NCBI GenBank assembly: GCA_023393575.1
Contig: JAEWKX010000388.1
Span: forward strand, 1 to 5,161
Reading direction: 5' to 3'
DNA length: 5,161 nucleotides
From: Pseudomonadota bacterium
GTDB taxonomy: Bacteria > Pseudomonadota > Alphaproteobacteria > Rhizobiales > Rhizobiaceae
Shown one piece after another: positions 1 through 5,161 of the stretch. A program made the translations under genes and the position numbers. Below the pieces are notes generated by a model. That model saw only the letters and a list, made by a program, of their open reading frames with translations, made no database searches and had not been told where the DNA came from. Numbering within the stretch: the stretch's first letter is position 1; every line of letters begins with the position of its first letter.

Positions 1-397
1 CCAGGCCCCCGCCGGCGACCGAGAGGAATATCAAGGCGGCCGCGGCCGCTATGGAGTTGGCGCCAACGACCATCCGCCTGCGCAACCGGCTGGACGGCAC
101 GAAGACGCTGAGGATGAGCAGGACGCCGGTCGTGACCAGGATCTCCACGCCTTCCCCGAGATCCGTGATCCATTTTGCGAAAGGCCGCAATTCCGCCGGA
201 AAATCCTTCATCCACAGCCCGAGCGAACGATCGGCGCCCCACATCAGCAGGATTGAAAGCGCCAGGTAGATCGACACGATCACGACCGGCCGTTCAAGGA
301 ATGGCCGGCGCGCCGGAAACGGAAGCGAGGGAGCAGAAAAAATCCGCGCGAAACCCGCGGCCATTCGACGTCTGCTTTCGGTCAACGCGCTGCTCAT
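1..397 (-). CDS. PAP2-family (phosphatidic acid phosphatase-like) membrane protein, N-terminal part, cut by window edge
   Basis: Reading the minus strand from the ATG at 395-397 gives 132 uninterrupted codons that run off the left edge. The protein starts MSSALTESRRRMAAG and has three hydrophobic stretches: residues about 37-54, about 84-100 and about 113 to the edge. Between the first two is an amphipathic segment with FAKWITDLGEG (about residues 73-83). A short 'f..iTDLG' motif between the first two membrane segments is typical of bacterial PAP2 phosphatases, which dephosphorylate lipid phosphates or isoprenoid diphosphates. The catalytic signature (KxxxxxxRP, then PSGH and SRxxxxxHxxxD) would lie beyond the edge, so catalysis cannot be confirmed. 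A weak GGGGGA lies 3 bases before the ATG. The gene follows the catabolic operon on the same strand after 217 bases and shows no functional link to it. Another small polytopic membrane protein remains possible. Confidence 0.6.
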   Translation of the reverse strand, partial: MSSALTESRRRMAAGFARIFSAPSLPFPARRPFLERPVVIVSIYLALSILLMWGADRSLGLWMKDFPAELRPFAKWITDLGEGVEILVTTGVLLILSVFVPSSRLRRRMVVGANSIAAAAALIFLSVAGGGL

Positions 398-515
398 GCT
401 TCCCCCGGCCAACTCCGGATAATGCTGATAGGAACATATGGCGCCGCGCGCAACGCCGGAGTCATCCGCCTGCTCGATCGGGGGGATGGCGATGCGACAG
501 ATTCCGAGGAACCCC

Positions 516-543
516 TTCGTATTCGCGTTCGCTTCGATACGAA
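516..543. repeat. Inverted repeat TTCGTAT / ATACGAA
   Basis: TTCGTAT at 516-522 is the exact reverse complement of ATACGAA at 537-543, with 14 bases between. Allowing one bulged T, two more CG pairs extend the stem to 9 bp with a loop of about 9 bases. No T-run follows on either strand, so it is not a standard intrinsic terminator. It sits about 120 bases upstream of the PAP2-like start and could be an operator, an RNA hairpin or chance. Confidence 0.35.
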
Positions 544-577
544 CACGGAAAGGCTCGGCATAGGCTTCCTTGGCTAG

Positions 578-601
578 GATGCCGCAACGCCGGCAGGCAT
601 C
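578..601 (-). repeat. Hairpin just 3' of the operon
   Basis: GATGCC at 578-583 and GGCATC at 596-601 are perfect reverse complements, and two inner GC pairs extend the stem past a single bulged base. The hairpin starts 13 bases after the acyl-CoA dehydrogenase stop codon. No T-tract follows on the minus strand, so any terminating or 3'-end-protecting role is inferred from position only. Confidence 0.35.
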
Positions 602-602
602 A

Positions 603-647
603 CCTGAGGGTTATTCAGGCCGTTGATATCCTCTCAGGCAACCTGAG
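603..647 (-). repeat. Two tandem short hairpins flanking the acyl-CoA dehydrogenase stop codon
   Basis: CTCAGG (633-638) and CCTGAG (642-647) form a perfect 6-bp stem with a 3-base loop, inside the last codons of the gene. CCTGA (603-607) and TCAGG (615-619) form a 5-bp stem with a 7-base loop that spans the stop codon. All four arms share the same CCTGA/TCAGG core, so alternative pairings are possible. There is no following T-run. With the 578-601 hairpin, this makes three stem-loops in about 70 bases at the operon's end. Confidence 0.35.
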
Positions 648-2192
648 CATCAGCCACGCCGACAATGCCGCCCATCCCGCATCGAAGTAGTCGCCGGCGC
701 GATAGAAGGCTTCTTCCGGCCGCTTCCGCAGGGACATCATCACCTCGGCATAGGCCTGGAAGTCATCAAGCACTGTCAACGCGTCCCGCACCTCCTGCGG
801 ATGATGATCGTGAAGCGAGGCCAACTCACGCCGCGCCCGCGTCAAGAACGCCCGGCATCCCCTTCCCTCGTCCCCCCAGAGCCTGCGGGTCAGGAAGTCC
901 AGCGCCTGCATGCCGGTCGTACCTTCGTAGATCGTCATAACGCGCGCATCCCGCAGGTACTGTTCGAGCGGCCAGTCGCGGGTATAGCCCGCGCCGCCGA
1001 GGACCTGGATGGCGGAGTTGGCAACCTCGAACCCCGCTCCCGCGCCGAAGTTCTTTATCAACGGCAGCATCCAAGCGCAGAAATCGTCGGCTTCTCGAAG
1101 CCTGTCCGGGCGGCTCTCCAGTCGGGCAATATCCATCGCCGACGCCAGTTCCAGAACGGCCAGCCGCAGAACCTCCGTGCGGGTGCGCATGACCCTCACC
1201 TGCCGGCGGACATCCGGATGGTCGGAGATCGGAATGGCGGCCTCCTCCGCATCCCCACCCTGCCGTCTTTCCTGGGCATAGCGCTCAGCAATATCGACCG
1301 ACGCGGATGCCAAGCCCAGTCCTTGGCATGCCGTCTGTAGCCGCATCAGCTCGATCATCCTGAAGAGTTGCGGCAATCCTTTGCCTTCGCTTCCGATCAG
1401 CCATCCCTGCGATCCTTCGAAGAGCAACGCGCACGTCGGTGATCCGTGCAGGCCCATCTTGTCCTCGATCCGGTGCACCGTGATGCCGTTGGCCAAGCTG
1501 TCGATCGTGTCCGGAACCAGGAAGAGGCTCAGCCCCCGGGTCCCCGGCTCCGTGCCCGTTCGGGCAAGCAGGCAGTGGCCTATGCGTTCGGCAAGATCGT
1601 GGTCGCCGAAAGAGATCCACGTTTTTTGGCCGGTGATCCGCCAGCCGCCATTCGTTTGCTCCGCCCTGGTCCGGATGCGGCCGACATCGGAACCGGCATC
1701 ACTTTCAGAGATGCAGATCGTCGCCGCCCATTCTCCCACCGCAAGCTTCGGAACCCATTCTCCTGCAGTTTCTTTAGGCACAATTTCGTCCAGCAGATGC
1801 GCAGCGGCCCGTGACGAAGCCGCCGCCATCATCAGCGCGACGCAGCCACGCTCGAAGAGCGGCGCGCAGGCGGCCTGCACCGTGAGGGGCAATCCCTGGC
1901 CACCTGCGTGCTCAGGAAGGTCCATGGCGAGCCATCCCTGCTGGGCGTAGTCCCGATAGGCGCCCCTGAACCCGTCGGGCGTCTTCACCCGCCCGTCCAC
2001 AAGCCTGGCCCCCTGACGATCTCCGACGCGGTTGAGCGGCGCGAGCACCCGCTCCGAAAAGCCGGCCGCCTGCGCCAGAATCTCGGCGACCGTGGCATCA
2101 TCGCAATCCGGTCGGGACTGTTGGAGCAGCCGCCATCCCGGCGTGGATGCGAGCGCCGCACGGGTCCGCTCGACCTGATCAGCGAAGCCCAT
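615..2192 (-). CDS. Acyl-CoA dehydrogenase, long form with C-terminal extension
   Basis: This 525-residue FAD flavoenzyme oxidises an acyl-CoA to the 2,3-enoyl-CoA and passes electrons to ETF. Family marks are ISESDAGSDV (161-170, FAD and substrate contact), QKTWIS (189-194), KMGLHGSPT (245-253), QVLGGAGYTRDWPLEQYLRDARV (396-418) and IYEGT (421-425). E423 aligns with the catalytic base of medium-chain-type dehydrogenases. Residues after about 445 form an extra helical tail like the ACAD_C tail of DmdC-type enzymes. Those usually reach about 590 residues, so this is a short version. The ATG lies 6 bases after the SDR stop; its ribosome site must sit in the SDR 3' end and is weak, suggesting coupled translation. 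In this operon it may desaturate phenylpropanoyl-CoAs (such as dihydroferuloyl-CoA) to cinnamoyl-CoAs, as HcaD does in Acinetobacter. The family call is firm; the substrate is inferred from context. Confidence 0.9.
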   Translation of the reverse strand: MGFADQVERTRAALASTPGWRLLQQSRPDCDDATVAEILAQAAGFSERVLAPLNRVGDRQGARLVDGRVKTPDGFRGAYRDYAQQGWLAMDLPEHAGGQGLPLTVQAACAPLFERGCVALMMAAASSRAAAHLLDEIVPKETAGEWVPKLAVGEWAATICISESDAGSDVGRIRTRAEQTNGGWRITGQKTWISFGDHDLAERIGHCLLARTGTEPGTRGLSLFLVPDTIDSLANGITVHRIEDKMGLHGSPTCALLFEGSQGWLIGSEGKGLPQLFRMIELMRLQTACQGLGLASASVDIAERYAQERRQGGDAEEAAIPISDHPDVRRQVRVMRTRTEVLRLAVLELASAMDIARLESRPDRLREADDFCAWMLPLIKNFGAGAGFEVANSAIQVLGGAGYTRDWPLEQYLRDARVMTIYEGTTGMQALDFLTRRLWGDEGRGCRAFLTRARRELASLHDHHPQEVRDALTVLDDFQAYAEVMMSLRKRPEEAFYRAGDYFDAGWAALSAWLMLRLPERISTA

Positions 2193-2198
2193 GTCCGG

Positions 2199-2960
2199 TC
2201 ACTTCGGTTGCATCCGGATTGCGCCGTCCAGCCGGATCACCTCGCCGTTCACGTACTGGTTCTCGATTAGGAATCGGACGGCATCCGCGAATTCCGCGGG
2301 ATCGCCGAGGCGGGAAGGATAGGGAATGGAAGCTCCGAGGCTCTCTTGCGTTTCCTGCGGCAGGCCGAGCAGCAGCGGCGTGAGGAAGATGCCGGGCGCC
2401 ACCGTATTGACGCGAATCCCGAAGCGGGCGAGTTCGCGCGCCGCCGGCAAGGCCATCGACAGGATGCCACCCTTGGAGGCCGAATAGGCCGCCTGGCCCA
2501 CCTGACCTTCGAACGCGGCGACGGAAGCGGTGTTGACGATTACGCCCCGCGCCTTGTCGTCCCGTTCGGTCGCTCCAGCCATCCGTTCCGCCGCGAGCCG
2601 CATCATGTTGAACGTGCCGACGAGATTGACGCGGACCACCCGCTCAAACTCGGGCAGCGGCAGCGGCCCGTCCCGTCCAAGGATGCGGCCCGCGGCTGCG
2701 ACGCCGGCGCAATTGACCAGGATGCGCAGTCCGTCGCCGGCCCCTGCCGCAATCTCGACGGCATTGGCGGCATCCTCTTCGCTGGCGACGTCTCCCGCCA
2801 CAGCCAAGCCCCCGATCGCCCTCGCGACCTTCTCGGCGGCCTCGGCATTTCTGTCGAAGACGTGAACCACCGCGCCCAGGCGCGCGAGCATACCGGCCGT
2901 TGCCTCTCCAAGGCCCGATCCTCCACCCGTCACGATCGCACTCGATCCTTCGATCTTCAT
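2199..2960 (-). CDS. HSD10-like short-chain 3-hydroxyacyl-CoA dehydrogenase
   Basis: This is a 253-residue classical SDR of normal length. It has the Rossmann motif TGGGSGLG (11-18), D36 after beta-strand 2 (favours NAD over NADP), D57, NCAG (83-86), N112, S146 and YSASK (Y159, K163). The segments SVAAFEGQVGQAAYSASKGG, the PG at 189-190 and the end NGEVIRLDGAIRM closely resemble type II 3-hydroxyacyl-CoA dehydrogenase (HSD10/HSD17B10). They are unlike FabG or aldehyde-forming SDRs. It probably oxidises 3-hydroxy-3-aryl-propionyl-CoA to the 3-keto form with NAD+ in the cytoplasm, preparing it for thiolysis. The start ATG overlaps the fcs stop as ATGA and has a strong AAGGAG 8 bases upstream. 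As I recall, atu1415 of Agrobacterium fabrum, also an SDR gene beside a feruloyl-CoA synthase gene, was assigned this step. The family call is strong; the aryl substrate is inferred from neighbours. Confidence 0.88.
   Translation of the reverse strand: MKIEGSSAIVTGGGSGLGEATAGMLARLGAVVHVFDRNAEAAEKVARAIGGLAVAGDVASEEDAANAVEIAAGAGDGLRILVNCAGVAAAGRILGRDGPLPLPEFERVVRVNLVGTFNMMRLAAERMAGATERDDKARGVIVNTASVAAFEGQVGQAAYSASKGGILSMALPAARELARFGIRVNTVAPGIFLTPLLLGLPQETQESLGASIPYPSRLGDPAEFADAVRFLIENQYVNGEVIRLDGAIRMQPK
2957..2960 (-). other. ATGA stop/start overlap coupling fcs to the SDR gene
   Basis: On the minus strand the fcs stop TGA (2957-2959) shares bases with the SDR start ATG (2958-2960). This 4-base overlap is typical of translationally coupled genes in one operon. 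Confidence 0.9.
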
Positions 2961-4813
2961 GCCGCAAGCTCCTTCTTCACCCGGATCACGCTAGATGAAT
3001 CACCATAAAGGACTTCAACGAGGTCGGCACGATGAGCAAGCACGGCGCGCTGGTTGATCGAGCCCTTGTCCGTTACTTCTCCCTTCTCGAAGCGCAGCGG
3101 CTCATGCATCAGCATGACCCGCATGATCCGAGTTGCCGAGCCCGTCGCCTGCCGCTGATGCTCCGCGAGGTGCTCCGAGAACGCGGCCCTGACGGAGGAA
3201 TGTGCCAATATCTCCTCATCCGCCATTTCGCCTTGGCCGGAAACCAGTGACCGGAGTGCCGGCATGAACGGCACGAGCAGCGCACCGAGCTCGTCGCGAT
3301 TCTCGCCGGTGATGACCGCATCCCGAACCAGCCCGCCGAACTGGTTGACCAATTGCGCCCTAAGCACGCCCACTGTGACCCAGGTCCCGGTCCGCAGCTT
3401 GAAGTTTTCCGCCGTTCGCCCGTCAAAATAGAACCCCCTGCGGGGGTCGCCGGGCGCCACGAACTTCACGGCATCGCCGATACGGTAGAAACCCTCATCG
3501 TCGAATGCTTCAGCTGTGAGCTTCTCGTTACGCCAGTATCCGGGCGTCACATTCGGCCCCTTCAAACGTAATTCGTATCTGTCGTCGAAGGGCACGAGCT
3601 TCATTGTCACACCCTGGGCGGGGATGCCTACATTACCGGGCCGGTCCTGCGGTTCGGTGCAGAACAAGGCGAACGGCGCCGTCTCTGTTGAGCCGATCCC
3701 CGTGCAGAGCGGCACCCGCTGGCCAGTGGCCTGCTCGGAAAACACCAGGAGAGCGTCCCAGGTATGCTGCGCCATGCCGGCGCCGGCATACATCAACATC
3801 TTCAGGTCCTTGAAGAAGTTCACCCGCAGGTTTTCATCCTCGCCCATCGCCTGAACCAGCATCTCAAAGCCCGACGGCACGTTGAAGTACCATGTCGGCG
3901 AAATCTCGCGCAGGTTCGCGATCGTCTGCCCCATAAGCGCGGGCGTCGGCTTGCCCCGGTCGATATAATAGGTCCCACCGTTGTAGATCGCTATGTTAAA
4001 GCACTTGTTGCCGCTCGCCGTATGGTTCCAGGGGGCCCAATCGACGAGGATCGGCGGTTCCTCGCGGAAATACTGGTAGCAATCCGCAATCATCTCCTGA
4101 TTGGAGCACAGCATGCGCTGCGTCTGGATCACCGCCTTCGGCGAACCCGTGGTGCCCGATGTAAACAGGAATTTTGCAACCGTCTCGGGCCCGACCTGAT
4201 CGAATGCGCCATCCACAAGAGACGTCGGCTCGGTCTTCAGAATGTCGGTAAAGCTGAAGGTATTTTTCCGCCCGGCAGGCAGGTTCCGGACACCGGCAAG
4301 TGCGATACCCGGGTCGAAGGCGGCATCCACCGCCTCGCAGAGCGCCCCGGCATTCTCGGCGAATACCATGCCCGGCGTGATCTGCCTGGCGATGTCCTGC
4401 AACTTGGCAAGACCGCTGGGATTGACGGCATAGGCAGGAGCGATTGCCGCTGACGGAATTCCGACATGCTGTGCGCCGAGCGCCAGCAATGCATGCGCGA
4501 TGGAGTTTTCGGAGAGGATGACGAGCGGCCGGTCCGCAGAAAGCCCGAGGTCGAGGAGGAACTGTCCGATACGCCGAACGCGGTCCAGGGCCGCCCCGTA
4601 GGTGACGGTCTGCCACGCATCCGTCCCTTCCCGGTCCGCCATCCAGACACGCTCCGGCACCGTCTCGGCCCAGTACACCAGCCGTTCGTTCAGCTTATCC
4701 GGATAAGGACCGAGAGGATCCTCCCGCCATACTTGGATCTCGCCATTTGGGCGTGCCTCCCATCTGATAGCGGGCGACCAGAGCTTCGCGTCACGCACGG
4801 CTTTTTCGGCCAT
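2957..4813 (-). CDS. fcs: Feruloyl-CoA synthase (AMP-forming hydroxycinnamate-CoA ligase)
   Basis: This 618-residue ANL-superfamily enzyme activates ferulate and probably related hydroxycinnamates to CoA thioesters using ATP and CoA. Visible motifs are the P-loop FLFTSGTTGSPKAV (215-228), the adenine motif GIGSTETAP (372-380), YRIGDAV (443-449) and the hinge region FDGRTAENFKL (463-473). The C-terminal TDKGSINQRAVL (581-592) carries the probable catalytic lysine K583. The start (LWSPAIRWEARPNGEI, then LGPYP and LNERLVYWAE) and the TDKGxINQRAVL end are hallmarks of the long feruloyl-CoA synthase group, as opposed to 4CL-type ligases of about 550 residues. The frame is open further upstream to 5143, but the ATG at 4811-4813 has GGGAGGAG 5 bases before it and begins the conserved family sequence. 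It is the first gene of the minus-strand operon and is divergent from the crotonase gene. Exact aromatic specificity cannot be read from the sequence. Confidence 0.9.
   Translation of the reverse strand: MAEKAVRDAKLWSPAIRWEARPNGEIQVWREDPLGPYPDKLNERLVYWAETVPERVWMADREGTDAWQTVTYGAALDRVRRIGQFLLDLGLSADRPLVILSENSIAHALLALGAQHVGIPSAAIAPAYAVNPSGLAKLQDIARQITPGMVFAENAGALCEAVDAAFDPGIALAGVRNLPAGRKNTFSFTDILKTEPTSLVDGAFDQVGPETVAKFLFTSGTTGSPKAVIQTQRMLCSNQEMIADCYQYFREEPPILVDWAPWNHTASGNKCFNIAIYNGGTYYIDRGKPTPALMGQTIANLREISPTWYFNVPSGFEMLVQAMGEDENLRVNFFKDLKMLMYAGAGMAQHTWDALLVFSEQATGQRVPLCTGIGSTETAPFALFCTEPQDRPGNVGIPAQGVTMKLVPFDDRYELRLKGPNVTPGYWRNEKLTAEAFDDEGFYRIGDAVKFVAPGDPRRGFYFDGRTAENFKLRTGTWVTVGVLRAQLVNQFGGLVRDAVITGENRDELGALLVPFMPALRSLVSGQGEMADEEILAHSSVRAAFSEHLAEHQRQATGSATRIMRVMLMHEPLRFEKGEVTDKGSINQRAVLAHRADLVEVLYGDSSSVIRVKKELAA
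2969..2974 (-). promoter_or_regulatory. Ribosome binding site of the SDR gene
   Basis: AAGGAG on the minus strand lies within the last codons of fcs, 8 bases before the SDR ATG. It supports that start and independent re-initiation after fcs. Confidence 0.75.
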
Positions 4814-4818
4814 GACAT

Positions 4819-4826
4819 CTCCTCCC
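4819..4826 (-). promoter_or_regulatory. Strong ribosome binding site that fixes the fcs start
   Basis: GGGAGGAG on the minus strand lies 5 bases before the ATG at 4811-4813. This decides against the much longer upstream open frame that reaches 5143. Confidence 0.85.
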
Positions 4827-4847
4827 AGAGATCGATACTCGCGATTT

Positions 4848-4865
4848 TTGTTTTCAAGGAAACAA
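4848..4865. repeat. Inverted repeat TTGTTT-N6-AAACAA, candidate operator
   Basis: TTGTTT at 4848-4853 and AAACAA at 4860-4865 are perfect reverse complements around the 6-base centre TCAAGG. A further AAACAA at 4875-4880 repeats the right arm 15 bases on. An 18-base dyad midway between divergent genes is the expected size and place for a MarR- or TetR-type dimer site. No match to a known consensus is claimed. Confidence 0.5.
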
Positions 4866-4927
4866 TCTCCTCGTAAACAAAGAAAAGGAAGCGGGGAACC
4901 CTTCTGCAGGCAATGGAGACGCGAGGG

Positions 4928-5161
4928 ATGGCCGAACAGCCGGCACGCAGTTTCGTGACCTACGAGCTTCAGGAGGAGGTCGCCCATATCGGGCTGAACC
5001 GGCCGGAGAAGCGCAATGCGATCAGCGACGCATTCGTGGAGGCAATCGCGGAGGCTGTTGCCCGTGCTGAACGCGAGGCAAAGGCGGTCGTGCTCCACGG
5101 CCATGGCGATCATTTCTGCGCCGGCCTCGACCTCGCCGAGCATGTGAAGAAAAATCCCATG
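4928..5161 (+). CDS. Enoyl-CoA hydratase/crotonase family protein, N-terminal part, cut by window edge (likely hydroxycinnamoyl-CoA hydratase)
   Basis: Seventy-eight codons are visible, open to the last base. NRPEKRNAI (24-32) is the crotonase CoA-binding N-terminal motif, and HFCAGLDLAEH (62-72) carries the first oxyanion-hole segment. The catalytic glutamates would lie beyond the edge. It probably adds water to feruloyl-CoA or a related cinnamoyl-CoA. Typical feruloyl-CoA hydratase/lyases, which go on to vanillin, have a 'TAGMDLKEYF'-like segment here; this protein has CAGLDLAEH. That mildly favours a plain hydratase, in line with the adjacent 3-hydroxyacyl-CoA dehydrogenase gene. The start is uncertain: the ATG at 4928-4930 has GGAG 9 bases upstream, while an in-frame ATG at 4913-4915 would add five residues but has only a weak upstream site. 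The family is firm; hydratase versus hydratase/lyase is open. Confidence 0.85.
   Translation, partial: MAEQPARSFVTYELQEEVAHIGLNRPEKRNAISDAFVEAIAEAVARAEREAKAVVLHGHGDHFCAGLDLAEHVKKNPM

Larger units (their letters stand above)
398..614. other. Intergenic region between the acyl-CoA dehydrogenase and PAP2-like genes
   Basis: This is a 217-base gap between two minus-strand genes. It holds two inverted repeats (578-583/596-601 and 516-522/537-543) and part of a third at the operon's 3' end. On the minus strand the frame of the downstream PAP2-like gene stays open from an in-frame TAA at 611-613 down to its ATG. That stretch has no ATG or GTG; only a TTG appears, at about 407-409. I find no convincing gene, tRNA or T-tract terminator. 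Any promoter for the PAP2-like gene would lie here, but I cannot point to a clear -35/-10 pair. Confidence 0.5.
4814..4927. promoter_or_regulatory. Divergent promoter/operator region between fcs and the crotonase gene
   Basis: This region of about 114 bases separates two divergent genes of the same predicted pathway, so both promoters and a shared operator should lie here. It is AT-rich around 4844-4890, unlike its flanks. It contains an inverted repeat (4848-4865) and another AAACAA at 4875-4880. I see no strong sigma70 pair: TTGAAA on the minus strand (4852-4857) has only a poorly spaced, poor -10, and TTGTTT on the plus strand (4848-4853) with TCGTAA 17 bases on is weak. Hydroxycinnamate clusters are commonly controlled by MarR-type repressors released by the CoA thioester (HcaR, CouR, FerR). 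That assignment is an inference; no regulator gene is in the window. Confidence 0.65.

Noticed and set aside
36..49. Overlapping GCGGCCGC palindromes
   Set aside because: They encode a run of alanines in the third membrane segment of the PAP2-like protein. Codon use explains them without a repeat or regulatory role.
175..690. 171-codon plus-strand open frame across the PAP2-like start, the gap and the end of the acyl-CoA dehydrogenase gene
   Set aside because: The translation is rich in Arg, Pro and Ser, typical of an antisense shadow in GC-rich DNA, and it overlaps two better-supported minus-strand genes.
801..1340. 179-codon plus-strand open frame and its neighbours antisense to the acyl-CoA dehydrogenase gene
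   Set aside because: It lies opposite a gene with complete family motifs, and its composition is that of a shadow frame.
3764..4453. 229-codon plus-strand open frame
   Set aside because: It is wholly antisense to the feruloyl-CoA synthase gene, is Arg/His-rich, and shows no recognisable domain.
4848..4876. Sigma70 promoter for the crotonase gene (TTGTTT, 17 bases, TCGTAA)
   Set aside because: The -35 overlaps the inverted repeat and the -10 matches poorly. It is noted within the control region but not called as a promoter.
4814..5143. A 110-residue N-terminal extension of feruloyl-CoA synthase (open frame to 5143)
   Set aside because: The conserved family start begins at the ATG at 4811-4813 with a strong ribosome site. 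The extension runs antisense through the crotonase gene and the control region, and its translation has no family resemblance.
1..5161. CRISPR arrays, tRNA/rRNA genes, insertion sequences, attachment sites
   Set aside because: I saw no spaced direct repeats, transposase frames, cloverleaf-like stretches or terminal inverted repeats.

Overview
The window is GC-rich, coding-dense bacterial DNA. Its overall character, and the close fit of the gene set to a hydroxycinnamate pathway described in Agrobacterium, suggest a soil- or plant-associated alphaproteobacterium, possibly Rhizobiales. No taxonomic marker gene is present, so this is an inference from gene content.

Layout. (1) Positions 1-397, minus strand: the N-terminal 132 residues of a membrane protein that looks like a PAP2-type phosphatase, cut by the left edge. 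(2) Positions 398-614: a 217-base gap with inverted repeats and a start-less open frame but no convincing gene. (3) Positions 615-4813, minus strand: a tight three-gene operon transcribed right to left. It encodes a feruloyl-CoA synthase (fcs), an HSD10-like short-chain 3-hydroxyacyl-CoA dehydrogenase and an acyl-CoA dehydrogenase. fcs and the dehydrogenase gene overlap by ATGA, and the last two genes are 6 bases apart. (4) Positions 4814-4927: a divergent control region with an inverted repeat, TTGTTT-N6-AAACAA. (5) Positions 4928-5161, plus strand: the first 78 codons of an enoyl-CoA hydratase/crotonase, cut by the right edge.

How they work together. The set fits CoA-dependent side-chain shortening of hydroxycinnamates such as ferulate, p-coumarate and caffeate. 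The synthase makes the CoA thioester, the crotonase hydrates the double bond, and the SDR oxidises the beta-hydroxyl to a beta-ketone. A thiolase, not in the window, would then release acetyl-CoA and the benzoyl-type CoA. This is the beta-oxidative route rather than the better-known retro-aldol route through vanillin. As I recall the literature, such a route was shown genetically for ferulate in Agrobacterium fabrum (the atu1415-atu1421 region). The acyl-CoA dehydrogenase is not needed for ferulate itself. It would fit entry of side-chain-saturated substrates (dihydroferulate, phloretate-like phenylpropanoates), as HcaD does in the Acinetobacter hca cluster. The PAP2-like gene appears unrelated.

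Nothing here looks like a wholly new system. The points most worth checking are the beta-oxidative gene combination, the unexplained role of the acyl-CoA dehydrogenase, and the candidate operator between the divergent genes.
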